From contig NZ_JAHQYI010000001.1 of the NCBI RefSeq assembly GCF_019061125.1, positions 1,736,001 to 1,800,000 of the forward strand: a DNA stretch of 64,000 nucleotides, given 5' to 3'. Made by a program: the position numbers and the translations under genes. Source of the stretch: Microbacterium sp. NC79. Its GTDB lineage: Bacteria; Actinomycetota; Actinomycetes; Actinomycetales; Microbacteriaceae. The notes below the pieces were generated by a model. That model saw nothing but the letters and a program-made list of their open reading frames with translations, did no database searches and was not told the origin of the DNA. Positions 30,538 to 39,819 of this stretch are shown one piece after another; the first letter of the stretch is position 1, and every line of letters begins with the position of its first letter.

Positions 30538-32853
30538 TTACGCGCCGATCTTCTCGCGCACGTTCTTGGTCGCTACCACCAGGTTGCGCAGTGATTCAAC
30601 GGTCTCGTCGTAGCCGCGGGTCTTCAGGCCACAATCCGGGTTCGCCCAGATGAGCTTGTGCGGCAGGGCGTCAGCGGCACGCTGCAGGATCGACTCTTGC
30701 TCATCAACAGAAGGCACACGCGGCGAGTGGATGTCCCATACGCCGGGGCCAACGCCGTGCGGGAAGCCCGCGTCACGAATATCGTCAATCACGTCGCCAC
30801 GGCTACGCGCAGCCTCGATCGACGTGACGTCGGCATCAAGCGCCGTGATCGCATCGATCACAACGCCGAACTCCGAATAGCACAGGTGAGTGTGGATCTG
30901 AGTGGCGTCCGCAACACCGGCGGTTGCCAGCCGGAATGATCCGACCGACCACTCAAGATACGCCGGCTGGTCGGCAACCTTGAGCGGCAGCAGTTCGCGC
31001 AGGGCGGGCTCATCAACCTGAATGATGGCGATGCCCGCCTGCTCGAGGTCACCGATTTCATCGCGGAGAGCCAGACCAACCTGGTTCGCCGTCTCAGCGA
31101 GCGGCTGGTCATCGCGCACGAACGACCAGGCCAGGATCGTCACAGGGCCGGTCAGCATGCCCTTGACGTGCTTGTCGCTGAGTGACTGCGCAAACTCCGC
31201 CCACCGCACGGTCATCGGCGCGGGGCGTGAAACGTCGCCCCACAGTAGCGAAGGACGCGTCGCACGCGAACCGTAGGACTGCACCCACCCGTTCTGGGTG
31301 ACGGCAAAACCGTCCAGCAACTCGGCGAAGTACTGCACCATGTCGTTGCGCTCGGCCTCGCCGTGCACCAGGACATCGATATCTAGATCGTGCTGCAGGT
31401 CGATGACCCGACCAATTTCAGCCTTGAGGAACTCATCGTATGCGGCGTCATCGATCTCGCCACGCGCGTGAGCGGCGCGCGCCTTACGGATCTCTCCGGT
31501 CTGCGGGAAGGAACCAATGGTCGTTGTCGGCAGGAGCGGCAGGTCAAGGGCAGCGTCCTGAGCGGCGACGCGCTCCTCCTCGTTGCCACGCACGAAGTCG
31601 TCAGCCTGCAGCGCACCTGTGCGTGCACGGACAGCGTCAACGCGAACGCCAGGAGCCGACGCACGGTCCGCAAGAGCCGCAGTCGCAGCATCAAGCTCCT
31701 CAGCGATCGCTTCCCGCCCCTCGGTGAGGCCCTGTGCGAGCGTCACGATCTGGCCAACCTTCTGGTCAGCGAATGCGAGCCAGGAAACGAGACGCGCCTC
31801 GAGCTGGGTTTCGTCAGCGACGTCGTGCGGCACGTGCTGCAACGAGGTCGTCGTGCCAGCAGCAACCTGCGCGGCACCGAGTTCAGCGAGCGATGCGAGC
31901 TTGTCAAAAGCGCCGGCGAGGTCACCACGCCAAATATTGCGGCCGTCGATCACGCCACCGACAAGAACTTTGTTTTCCAGGCCAGCGACGGGCGCGGGAA
32001 CGGAACCACGGCGCAGGTCGATGGCGATGCCGTCGACAGCGGAACCAGCAAGAACGCTCCACGCTTCAGGCGACAGCTGCGCGTAGCCGGCGGCGACAAG
32101 AATCTGGGGGCGGTTGGCGGCGCTGGCGAGCACGTCGTAAGCGACGCGAGCGGCCTCAGCCAGCTCAGCGGCGGCGTAGGGCAGACTCTCGCTCACGAGG
32201 GCGGGTTCATCCAGCTGCACCCACTCAGCTCCTGCTGCCGTGAGCGCTGCGAGCAACTCAACATAGACAGGCAGAACGTCCTGCAGTCGCGACAGCGGCG
32301 AGAAGCCCTCGGCTGCGTCATCGCTAGCCTTAGCCAATGCCAAGAACGTGACGGGCCCGACGATCACGGGGCGGGTAGTGAAACCGTCCTGCTTGGCTTC
32401 GGCGACCTGATCGGCAAAGCGCGTGCTTGACAGCGAGAAGGCGGTGTTCTCGTCGATTTCCGGAACCAGATAGTGGTAGTTGGTGTCGAACCATTTGGTC
32501 ATTTCGAGCGGCGCACGCTCACCCTCTCCACGTGCCGCGGTGAACAGCGCGTCGAGACCAAAGGTTCCGTCAGCCTGACGCAGGTGTGCGAAGCGCGCGG
32601 GCAGAGCACCAAGCGTGACGGCGATGTCAAGCACCTGGTCGTAGTAGGAGAAGGACTCAGGGATCGAAGAGTCAGACTGACCGAGGCCGAGTTCTGCCAG
32701 GCGGGCACGGGTTGCCGCGCGGAGACCGGCAGCGGTTGCTTCCAGTGCCGCAGCGTCGGTCTTGCCAGCCCAGTGCGACTCCACGGCACGCTTCAGCTCA
32801 CGCTGACGCCCGATGCGCGGGTAGCCGAGGATGGTTCCTGCGGGGAATGTCAT
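30538..32853 (-). CDS. metE: Cobalamin-independent methionine synthase
   Basis: 771 residues, the usual full length with two barrel domains. Transfers the methyl of 5-methyl-tetrahydrofolate polyglutamate to homocysteine. The N-terminal domain starts GTILGYPRIGRQRELK. The catalytic zinc ligands sit in the C-terminal half: His and Cys in IHTHLCYSEFG, a Glu, and Cys in NPDCGLKTRG. Its ATG overlaps the metF stop (32850-32853), so metF and metE are translated together. Confidence 0.97.
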   Translation of the reverse strand: MTFPAGTILGYPRIGRQRELKRAVESHWAGKTDAAALEATAAGLRAATRARLAELGLGQSDSSIPESFSYYDQVLDIAVTLGALPARFAHLRQADGTFGLDALFTAARGEGERAPLEMTKWFDTNYHYLVPEIDENTAFSLSSTRFADQVAEAKQDGFTTRPVIVGPVTFLALAKASDDAAEGFSPLSRLQDVLPVYVELLAALTAAGAEWVQLDEPALVSESLPYAAAELAEAARVAYDVLASAANRPQILVAAGYAQLSPEAWSVLAGSAVDGIAIDLRRGSVPAPVAGLENKVLVGGVIDGRNIWRGDLAGAFDKLASLAELGAAQVAAGTTTSLQHVPHDVADETQLEARLVSWLAFADQKVGQIVTLAQGLTEGREAIAEELDAATAALADRASAPGVRVDAVRARTGALQADDFVRGNEEERVAAQDAALDLPLLPTTTIGSFPQTGEIRKARAAHARGEIDDAAYDEFLKAEIGRVIDLQHDLDIDVLVHGEAERNDMVQYFAELLDGFAVTQNGWVQSYGSRATRPSLLWGDVSRPAPMTVRWAEFAQSLSDKHVKGMLTGPVTILAWSFVRDDQPLAETANQVGLALRDEIGDLEQAGIAIIQVDEPALRELLPLKVADQPAYLEWSVGSFRLATAGVADATQIHTHLCYSEFGVVIDAITALDADVTSIEAARSRGDVIDDIRDAGFPHGVGPGVWDIHSPRVPSVDEQESILQRAADALPHKLIWANPDCGLKTRGYDETVESLRNLVVATKNVREKIGA

Positions 32854-33794
32854 CGTACGTTCTCCTTTTGAATGAGGATGTCGGCTTCGCGGAGGACCGC
32901 GAGGACCGTGTCGTGGTTGTTAAAGGCGTAAAGGTGAATGCCGGGAGCGCCGCCGTCAGCGACCGCGCGGGCGAGGTTCGCCGCGTACTCGATCCCGAGT
33001 TCGCGCTGGCCCTCGACTGTGGGCTCAATTTCGAGGGCGATCGCGAGCTCGCTTGGCAGTTCTTCGCCACTCAGCTCGAGCACACGGTTAAGACGCGCGG
33101 GATTCGTAATCGGCATGATGCCAGGCAAGATCGGGATCGTGACCCCGGCCTGACGGGCACGCTCGACGAAGGCGAGGTAGGCGTCGGCGTGGAAGAACAG
33201 CTGCGTAATCGCGAGCGTCGCGCCAGCGGCCTGCTTCGCCAGCAACGCGTCAAGGTGTTCGCTCGCGTGGCGGGAGCGGGGGTGTCCGTTCGGGAATGCC
33301 GCGACGGCGATACGCACGCGGCTGCGACGATCGACCCGCGCAGCCCCCGGGATACCCGGCAGGTCGCTTTCGCGGAACGGCACGCGCTCCGCCTGGACCC
33401 GATCGATCAACTGCACAAGTTGCGCAGAGCTTTCCAAATCGCCGAGGTAAATGTCTTCCTCGCGGGTGCCCGCAGGCGGGTCGCCACGCAGCGCGAGAAA
33501 AGACTCGATTCCGGCGTCAAGAAACTCGCGAATCAGCGTGGTTGCGCCCGCGTATGTGTTGCCAACGCAGGTGAGGTGGGCAAGCGGGTCAACGTTGGTG
33601 TGCTCGCGAATGTACTTCAGCACTTCAAGCGAGCGCCCACCCGATGAGCCACCCGCACCATACGTGACCGAGATGAACTGCGGCGCGACTGCGGCCAGCT
33701 CATCAATCGTGCGGTGAAGGGCCTGCACCGATGTTTCGGTGCGAGGCGGATACAGCTCGAAGGAGAACGGAACCGTTGCAATTTCTTTAGCCAT
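32850..33794 (-). CDS. metF: Methylenetetrahydrofolate reductase
   Basis: 314 residues from ATG at 33794 behind GAAGGAG. FAD barrel enzyme making 5-methyl-THF, the methyl donor used by MetE. Seen: FELYPPRTE near the N-terminus with the catalytic Glu, SVTYGAGGSS, and LRGDPPAG. First gene of metF-metE, preceded by a long structured leader and operator-like repeats. Confidence 0.95.
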   Translation of the reverse strand: MAKEIATVPFSFELYPPRTETSVQALHRTIDELAAVAPQFISVTYGAGGSSGGRSLEVLKYIREHTNVDPLAHLTCVGNTYAGATTLIREFLDAGIESFLALRGDPPAGTREEDIYLGDLESSAQLVQLIDRVQAERVPFRESDLPGIPGAARVDRRSRVRIAVAAFPNGHPRSRHASEHLDALLAKQAAGATLAITQLFFHADAYLAFVERARQAGVTIPILPGIMPITNPARLNRVLELSGEELPSELAIALEIEPTVEGQRELGIEYAANLARAVADGGAPGIHLYAFNNHDTVLAVLREADILIQKENVR

Positions 33795-33843
33795 TGTGTG
33801 TCTCCTTCCAGGGTCGAGGCGGGCTCCAGCGCGCCGAGGTTTG

Positions 33844-33912
33844 CGCCAGCCAGCTCCGTTCGAGAACGGGGTGCCTGGCGCTCGTGTTCGGGGCTCCGAA
33901 CGTCGTGGCACC
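33844..33912 (-). promoter_or_regulatory. Foldable 5' leader of metF-metE, class unknown
   Basis: On the minus strand, a domain closed by GGTGCC/GGCACC (33870-33875 with 33907-33912) encloses a perfect 6 bp hairpin at 33886-33901. A second perfect hairpin CCGTTC-GA-GAACGG lies at 33856-33869. A competing helix, CTGGCGC (33875-33881) with GCGCCAG (33844-33850), would span it. I do not see the conserved cores of SAM-I, SAM-IV, SAH or cobalamin riboswitches. Confidence 0.4.
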
Positions 33913-33950
33913 ACGCTAAGGCCGAGGGTTTCGCGCGCCACAATCCTGAG

Positions 33951-33984
33951 TGACGAAATATGTTTCACGATGACGAAATGTTTC
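33951..33984. repeat. Tandem operator-like repeat upstream of metF
   Basis: TGACGAAATATGTTTC (33951-33966) and TGACGAAATGTTTC (33971-33984), spaced by 4 bp. Read the other way the first contains TGAAAC..., close to the MetR-type TGAA-N6-TTC(A/G) arrangement. Located between divergent metF and the S9 peptidase gene. Confidence 0.5.
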
Positions 33985-34011
33985 TCCGGCTCGTGACAGA
34001 CGCACACCAGA

Positions 34012-34017
34012 TAGCCT
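34012..34017 (+). promoter_or_regulatory. -10 box of the S9 peptidase promoter
   Basis: TAGCCT ends 6 nt before the ATG at 34024, with no ribosome binding site. Confidence 0.5.
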
Positions 34018-34023
34018 CAATGC

Positions 34024-35907
34024 ATGGCACGTTCACTCCCCTACGGCTCCTGGCCATCGCCCATCTCCGCCGCCGACGCCGCCGCTGGTTCCACCCGCTT
34101 TGACGGCGCCCGCTTCGTAAACGGTGAGGCGTACTGGGTGCAATCCGTCGCCGGACGCATGACGATTTTTCGCGAGGGTGCGAGCGAACCGCTGCTCCCG
34201 GAACCATGGAACGTGCGTTCTCGTGTGCACATGTACGGTGGCGGTGCGTGGAGCGCTGGCGCCGATGGCACCGTCTTTTTCGTGGAGGCGAGCGACCAGC
34301 GTGTCTGGTCGTTGGCACCTGGCTCTGCTGAGCCGCGCCCGCTTACCCCGGTCGACGAGACCGCAACGTACGGCGGCTTAACGATCAGCGCCGGCGTCCT
34401 GCTTGCGGTGCGCGAGCGACGTCTGACCACCGGCATCGAGCGTGACATTGTCACCATCGCAACCCGCGGCGGCGCCGATGACGACGACGCCGTCATGTCG
34501 CTCGCTTCGGGAACTGATTTCGTGGCGCAACCAGCGCTCAGCCCCGATGCCGCGAGCCTTTCGTGGGTCGGATGGAACCACCCCAACATGCCGTGGGATC
34601 ATGCCGACGTTTTTGTGCGGTCCCTTGTGGCTCAGAACCATCCGTTCTCGGTTTCGGATGGCGCCGGACTGCAGCCGCAGTGGAGCAACCGCGGAGATCT
34701 CTTCTTCGCCGATGACCGCTCGGGGCGTTGGAACCTTCGTGCTGTGCCTGCTGGTTCCGCCTCTTCATTGCCTGTCGCGCCCAGCGACGCTGATACCGGC
34801 GGCGCGCTGTGGGTGCTCGGGCTGTCATGGTTCCGGCTTCTGGACGACGGCCGCGTGCTTGCCGTGCGCACCGACGGCGGTGACCGTCTCGTGCTGATCT
34901 CACCTGATGGTGAGCGCGAGATTGAGACGCCGCTTTCGGCCGGACTCATGGTTGAGGACGTTGACGGAACCAGGGCGCTGGTGAGCGGTGCGGGTGAACA
35001 GGTGCCTGGTGGCGTTTGGCTGCTCGACGTCGATGACCCGACCATCCTCCGGCCCGTCGCGGGAGGTGTTGCGGCATGGGGCTCCGAATGGCTGCCCCAC
35101 GCCGAGTCGATGACGCTCGATGGCCCACACGGTGACATCCACGCGTTCTATTACGCCCCCACGAATCCGAATACGTCGGCTGCGCCTGGCGAGCTTCCGC
35201 CTGTGCTCATCATGGTGCACGGCGGCCCGACCGATCACGCGTCACCAGCGTTGTCCCCCACGATCACCTATTTCACGAGCCGCGGCATTGCCGTGTGTGA
35301 AGTGAACTACGGCGGCTCGACCGGCTACGGTCGCGCGTATCGTGAGCGCCTGCGTGGCCAGTGGGGTGTCGTCGACGTTGATGATGTCATCGCTGCGGCC
35401 GACGCGCTGGCAGCGTCGGGTCGTGTTGATCCCGACCGGATTGCGGTTCGTGGTGGGTCGGCTGGCGGTTGGAGCGTCTTGAATGCGCTGGCACGCAGCA
35501 ACCGCTTCGCCGCGGGCATTGCCCGCTACCCCGTCACCGATGCGCGCGCGCTGGCGAGCGATGATGGCGAATTTGAGTCGCGCTACTTTGATGGCCTGAT
35601 CGGCCCGCTCCCTGAGGCCAACGACCTGTACGTCGCGCGTTCTCCGCTGACGCATGCCGCGCACATCGGCAGCCCCGTTCTGTTGGAGCAGGGCGACGAT
35701 GATCCCGTAGTTCCGCAGAGCCAGGCAGAACTGATTCGCGACGCGCTGGTCGCCAATGGTGTGCCGCATGCGTATGTGCTGTTCGCGGGCGAGGGCCACG
35801 GTTTCCGCAAGCCCGAAACGCTCGTGCGATCACTGGAAAGTGAGCTCGGTCTTTTGGGCGCTGTCTTCGGTTTTGACGCAGACGTGCCCGCCCTCGTGCT
35901 CAGCTAG
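34024..35907 (+). CDS. S9 family (prolyl oligopeptidase-like) peptidase
   Basis: 627 residues, cytoplasmic, no signal peptide. An N-terminal beta-propeller (about 30-340) is followed by an alpha/beta-hydrolase domain (about 370-620). Catalytic Ser is in RGGSAGGW, Asp in EQGDDDPVVP and His in GEGHGFR. The oxyanion region is MVHGGPTDH. It probably trims oligopeptides or acyl-peptides; substrate unknown. Its last 8 bp overlap the convergent membrane gene. Confidence 0.92.
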   Translation: MARSLPYGSWPSPISAADAAAGSTRFDGARFVNGEAYWVQSVAGRMTIFREGASEPLLPEPWNVRSRVHMYGGGAWSAGADGTVFFVEASDQRVWSLAPGSAEPRPLTPVDETATYGGLTISAGVLLAVRERRLTTGIERDIVTIATRGGADDDDAVMSLASGTDFVAQPALSPDAASLSWVGWNHPNMPWDHADVFVRSLVAQNHPFSVSDGAGLQPQWSNRGDLFFADDRSGRWNLRAVPAGSASSLPVAPSDADTGGALWVLGLSWFRLLDDGRVLAVRTDGGDRLVLISPDGEREIETPLSAGLMVEDVDGTRALVSGAGEQVPGGVWLLDVDDPTILRPVAGGVAAWGSEWLPHAESMTLDGPHGDIHAFYYAPTNPNTSAAPGELPPVLIMVHGGPTDHASPALSPTITYFTSRGIAVCEVNYGGSTGYGRAYRERLRGQWGVVDVDDVIAAADALAASGRVDPDRIAVRGGSAGGWSVLNALARSNRFAAGIARYPVTDARALASDDGEFESRYFDGLIGPLPEANDLYVARSPLTHAAHIGSPVLLEQGDDDPVVPQSQAELIRDALVANGVPHAYVLFAGEGHGFRKPETLVRSLESELGLLGAVFGFDADVPALVLS

Positions 35908-36574
35908 CAGGATCGGCGAGGCGTGCCGATCGGCGCGCCCGCCACCGCGTGACTGGCGGTAGGAAGAGCTGGATGAGCGGGCCCACGCCAAACGCAAAGA
36001 TGAGCGTACCAACGCCCACCTTGGTTCCGAATGCCCAACCAATCAGCGCCCAGCCGATGATGAGAACGCTACCTTCCAGCACCGTTCGCACAAGCCATAC
36101 CGGCTGTTTGGTGACGCGCACGAGGCCCGTCATGAGACCGTCACGAGGGCCAGGGCCGAAGTCGGCGTCGATGTAAAGCACCGTCGCAAAGGCCAGAATG
36201 ATGAGCCCAGCACCGAAGTAGACGCACCGTAACCACAGCTCTTCCACCGGCGGCACAAACAACAGCGCAAGGTCGGCCCACAGCCCGACCGTGAGACCGT
36301 TCATGAGCGTGCCAATGCCGAAGCGTTGCCGCAGGGGTAACCACAGCACCAGCACGATGACGGAAATCAGGATGGTTGCCGTGCCGTAAGTGAGGGGCGC
36401 GTGCTCGATGAAGCCAAAGCTCAGGACATCCCATGGGGCAACACCGATGTTGGCTCGCACCATGAGCGCCAACGCAAAGCCGTACAGCGCCAACCCCACA
36501 ATGAGCTGGATCCAACGGTCAATTGTGTCCTTACGGCCAGACGTCGTAGCCGGAAGGAAGAACTTCCACCACAT
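35900..36574 (-). CDS. YczE/YitT-like integral membrane protein
   Basis: 224 residues, five to six helices. The conserved ANIGVAPWDVLSFG segment near residue 40 and DADFGPGPRDGLMTGL near 135 repeat a GxxPxD(V/G)L theme, typical of the YczE/YyaS/YitT group. Role unknown. Its start overlaps the hflX stop as TAATG, so it is cotranscribed with hflX. Confidence 0.88.
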   Translation of the reverse strand: MWWKFFLPATTSGRKDTIDRWIQLIVGLALYGFALALMVRANIGVAPWDVLSFGFIEHAPLTYGTATILISVIVLVLWLPLRQRFGIGTLMNGLTVGLWADLALLFVPPVEELWLRCVYFGAGLIILAFATVLYIDADFGPGPRDGLMTGLVRVTKQPVWLVRTVLEGSVLIIGWALIGWAFGTKVGVGTLIFAFGVGPLIQLFLPPVTRWRARRSARLADPAS

Positions 36575-38193
36575 TAGACGGCGTACTGCTGAAGCTCGGC
36601 GGCGAGTCGTTCGCCGACACGGGCATGAACTCGCGTGCCCTCTGCCTCATGCTCTGACGAAATCAGCAGGCCACTCTCGTGAATCTGCGAAACCAGCGAG
36701 CCGCGGTCGTATGGGATGAGCGCGTGGACCTCGACGGCCGGAACCGGGAGAGCATCTTCGACGGCGGCGCGCAGCTCGGCGATACCTTCGCCGGTACGAC
36801 TGGACACGAAGTAGGAGTCTGGTTGCAGGCCGCGCAACACGAGACGGGTGTCATCGTCGACGAGATCGGCTTTATTGAACACCACGATCTCGCGTGCTTC
36901 GCGTGCACCGACGTCTGCCATGACATCGCGCACGGTCTGCAGTTGGCTACCCGGATCCGGGTGGGCCGCGTCGACGACGTGCAGGATGACATCGGCCCCA
37001 GCCACCTCTTCAAGCGTGGACCGGAACGCCTCCACCAACTGGTGGGGCAGGTTACGCACGAAGCCGACCGTATCGGTGAGCGTGAAAACGCGGCCGTCGC
37101 TTGTCTCGGTGCGTCGCGTTGTCGCATCAAGGGTGGCGAACAGGGCGTTTTCAACGAGCACGCCCGCCTCGGTGAGGCGGTTCAGCAGGCTGGACTTGCC
37201 CGCGTTCGTGTAGCCAGCAATCGCCACCGATGGAATCGTGTGGCGTTTGCGCTCCGCACGCTTCGCCTCTCGTGCAGGCGCGAAATCGCGGATCTGCTGG
37301 CGTAGCTGCGCCATGCGGGTGCGAATGCGACGACGATCAAGCTCAATCTTTGTTTCACCGGGCCCACGCGAACCCATACCGGCGCCACCGGCACCCACCT
37401 GGCCACCAGCCTGGCGGCTCATCGAGTCACCCCAACCACGCAGGCGTGGCAACAGGTATTCGAGCTGTGCAAGCTCAACCTGCGCCTTACCCTCACGGCT
37501 CTTGGCGTGCTGGCTAAAAATGTCAAGGATCACGGTGGTGCGGTCAATAACTTTAACCTTCACCACGTCTTCCAGCGCACGGCGTTGGCTCGGTGCGAGT
37601 TCTGAGTCAGCAATCACCGTGTCTGCGCCAAGCGCGGCAACCACATCGCGAAGTTCTTGCGCTTTTCCGCGACCGATGTAGGTGGCAGGGTCAGGGTGCG
37701 GGCGACGCTGCAACAGACCGTCGAGCACGATAGCGCCTGCCGTTTCGGCAAGCGCGCTCAACTCACGAAGCGAGTTCTCCGCGTCGACTTGCGCACCCTG
37801 CGGGTACACGCCGATCAAGACAACGTTTTCCAGACGCAACTGGCGGTACTCGACCTCAGTAACATCTTCGAGTTCGGTCGAGAGTCCTGGCACACGGCGC
37901 AGCGCGTGGCGGGCTTCGAGGTCCCACTGCTCCCCGTCGGTTGAGCCATGGCCAGCCGTGGCGTCATCTTGCAGAGCTTGGGCGGCTCCAAAGACGCGCG
38001 TCGTGGTGCGACGTTCGGCGTGCGCCAAAACGCGCTCCACCGGGTCAATACCGTCGCCATCGTGCTCGGAGGCTCCGGCCTCGCCTGTGGTGAGGTCTGT
38101 CGTGGCGTCGTCGCCAGAACGGGTGTCCTCAGGGAAATCTGTATCGCTTGGCAGGATAATCGTCCTCTCGCACCGCTTACGCGGTTCAGTCAA
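36574..38193 (-). CDS. hflX: GTPase HflX
   Basis: About 539 residues if begun at TTG 38193. HflX rescues stalled or damaged ribosomes. The nucleotide-binding HflX domain (about 105-330, with ATYIGRGKAQEL and the Gly-rich SRQAGGQVGAGGAGMGSRGPGETK) precedes the G domain. G1 is GYTNAGKSS, G3 DTVGF and G4 NKAD. The start is uncertain: TAGGCT (38193-38198) overlaps the TTG, and GAGAGGA lies just before in-frame ATT, ATC and CTG codons at 38160-38154. Translation may begin there. Confidence 0.93.
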   Translation of the reverse strand: MTEPRKRCERTIILPSDTDFPEDTRSGDDATTDLTTGEAGASEHDGDGIDPVERVLAHAERRTTTRVFGAAQALQDDATAGHGSTDGEQWDLEARHALRRVPGLSTELEDVTEVEYRQLRLENVVLIGVYPQGAQVDAENSLRELSALAETAGAIVLDGLLQRRPHPDPATYIGRGKAQELRDVVAALGADTVIADSELAPSQRRALEDVVKVKVIDRTTVILDIFSQHAKSREGKAQVELAQLEYLLPRLRGWGDSMSRQAGGQVGAGGAGMGSRGPGETKIELDRRRIRTRMAQLRQQIRDFAPAREAKRAERKRHTIPSVAIAGYTNAGKSSLLNRLTEAGVLVENALFATLDATTRRTETSDGRVFTLTDTVGFVRNLPHQLVEAFRSTLEEVAGADVILHVVDAAHPDPGSQLQTVRDVMADVGAREAREIVVFNKADLVDDDTRLVLRGLQPDSYFVSSRTGEGIAELRAAVEDALPVPAVEVHALIPYDRGSLVSQIHESGLLISSEHEAEGTRVHARVGERLAAELQQYAV

Positions 38194-38223
38194 GCCTAAC
38201 CTCCGAACCGGGCTTCGCTCCGA

Positions 38224-38229
38224 TAGTCT
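38224..38229 (+). promoter_or_regulatory. -10 box of the methyltransferase promoter
   Basis: TAGTCT, 8 nt before the ATG at 38238. Confidence 0.4.
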
Positions 38230-38237
38230 TGACCCCC

Positions 38238-38879
38238 ATGAGCAGTGATCACTATTTCAGTGCCACGCCGTCCAGCTCGTACACCCCGCGCACCATTCAT
38301 GTGACGCTGCAGGGACGTGCCGTGGAGCTGACCACGGCGGGCGGAACCTTCTCCCCAGACCGCTTAGATGCCGGCACCGGGGTGCTGCTCAACAACGTGC
38401 CCGCACCGGCCCCTGGCGGCAATCTGCTCGACATCGGGTGCGGATGGGGTCCGATCACGCTGAGCCTCGCAATGGCCTCGCCGCACGCGACGGTGTGGGC
38501 TGTCGATGTCAACGAGCGCTCCCTCGAGCTCACCCGCCAAAACGCGGCATCGCTTGGACTCGAGAATGTGCGCGTTTGCAAGCCAGATGAGGTGCCTGAC
38601 GACATCGTGTTTCGCACGATTTGGTCAAACCCGCCGATTCGAGTGGGCAAGGATGAGCTCCACGGCCTGTTGCGCAGGTGGCTGCCACGCCTCGATGAGC
38701 GTAGCGACGCGTGGCTGGTGGTTGCCCGCAATCTTGGTTCTGACTCGTTGCAGCGCTGGCTGGATGCGACGCTCGGTTCAACGTTTACGACGTCGCGTCA
38801 CGCCACCAGCAAGGGCTACCGGGTACTACGGGTGCGCAAGCATGGCACGCCACACACCGAGGCACTCGACCTCACGTAA
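38238..38879 (+). CDS. Class I SAM-dependent methyltransferase (RsmC-like)
   Basis: 213 residues from ATG at 38238. An upstream TTG at 38229 is in frame but overlaps the likely -10. Motif I is NLLDIGCGWGPITL (about 59-72), the acidic strand is VWAVDVNERSLEL, and the catalytic motif is SNPPIRVGK. The NPPI motif and size match the C-terminal catalytic half of RsmC, which methylates guanine N2 in 16S rRNA; the exact target is not certain. Divergent from hflX. Confidence 0.88.
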   Translation: MSSDHYFSATPSSSYTPRTIHVTLQGRAVELTTAGGTFSPDRLDAGTGVLLNNVPAPAPGGNLLDIGCGWGPITLSLAMASPHATVWAVDVNERSLELTRQNAASLGLENVRVCKPDEVPDDIVFRTIWSNPPIRVGKDELHGLLRRWLPRLDERSDAWLVVARNLGSDSLQRWLDATLGSTFTTSRHATSKGYRVLRVRKHGTPHTEALDLT

Positions 38880-38902
38880 CCCCCTGGGTGCATCGACCCG
38901 CG

Positions 38903-39781
38903 CTACGCGAGTGAAATGGTTCCACTGAACACGAGCGAAGCCGGGCCAGACAATCCGACGTGCTCGCCCTCTTCTGTGGGAAACATGCGGACCCCGACGA
39001 CTCCTCCCGGAACCTCGACGCGCCAGTTGTGCGGCGCGTGGGGGCCAGCCCAGTGCCGCACGGCAAGCGCAGCTGCCGCGATGCCGGTGCCACATGACAG
39101 CGTTTCTCCTACGCCGCGTTCGAACACGCGCATGCGAATGTGGCCGACGCCGTCGACGATCATGGGATCCTCCGGGACCACGAACTCGATGTTCGCGCCG
39201 GCCGCGGGTGCCGGGTCAAGATGTGGGATGACAGCGAGGTCAAGGTCATCGAGTTCAGCGTGCGAAGCGAGCGCGACCACGACGTGAGGGTTGCCAAGGT
39301 TAAGGCTGAGCCCGGGGCGCGCCACCGCAAGACCGCGCGTGCGTACCAGCGGCTCCGTCTGCTCGAGTTTCCAGCGCCCCAGGTCTACCTGGAAACCCTG
39401 CGCCGACCGGGTGAGGTCTTTGATGCCAGCGCGGGTACCGATCGGCAGCGTTGAGCCCGGTTCGATCGTGGCGAGGCCAGAATCCAGCAGATACTTCGCG
39501 AACACGCGGGTACCGTTGCCACACATTTCGGCTTTCGAACCGTCAGCGTTGCGATAGTCCATGAACCATTCGGCAGCGGGATCTTCCGCGAGAATCGCGG
39601 CGCCCTCGGCGATCGCCGCCGAGCGCACAACGCGCAAAAGACCATCGGCGCCGATACCAAAGTGACGGTCACACAGCGCTGCGACCTGGTCATCGGTCAG
39701 CTCGAGCTCACCGTCAGGGTCAGCGATAATGACGAAGTCGTTGCCGGTGCCGTGGCCTTTGGTAAACGCGATCTGGGGCAT
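38903..39781 (-). CDS. dapF: Diaminopimelate epimerase
   Basis: 292 residues. Converts LL- to meso-diaminopimelate for lysine and peptidoglycan. The two catalytic cysteines are in MCGNGTRVF and LSCGTG. It follows miaA on the same strand, and TAGACT stands exactly 6 nt before its ATG, so it can be made from its own leaderless promoter. dapA and dapB are also in this window. Confidence 0.97.
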   Translation of the reverse strand: MPQIAFTKGHGTGNDFVIIADPDGELELTDDQVAALCDRHFGIGADGLLRVVRSAAIAEGAAILAEDPAAEWFMDYRNADGSKAEMCGNGTRVFAKYLLDSGLATIEPGSTLPIGTRAGIKDLTRSAQGFQVDLGRWKLEQTEPLVRTRGLAVARPGLSLNLGNPHVVVALASHAELDDLDLAVIPHLDPAPAAGANIEFVVPEDPMIVDGVGHIRMRVFERGVGETLSCGTGIAAAALAVRHWAGPHAPHNWRVEVPGGVVGVRMFPTEEGEHVGLSGPASLVFSGTISLA

Positions 39782-39787
39782 GAGTCC

Positions 39788-39793
39788 AGTCTA
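39788..39793 (-). promoter_or_regulatory. -10 box of a dapF promoter
   Basis: TAGACT on the minus strand, 6 nt before the ATG, in the 38 nt gap after miaA. Confidence 0.5.
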
Positions 39794-39819
39794 TTGACGC
39801 CGGTGATGCGGCCGCGTCA

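Noticed and set aside
33844..33912. SAM-IV, SAH or cobalamin riboswitch for metF
   Set aside because: Hairpins are present but the conserved cores I know for these classes are not found in either strand; kept only as an unclassified leader.
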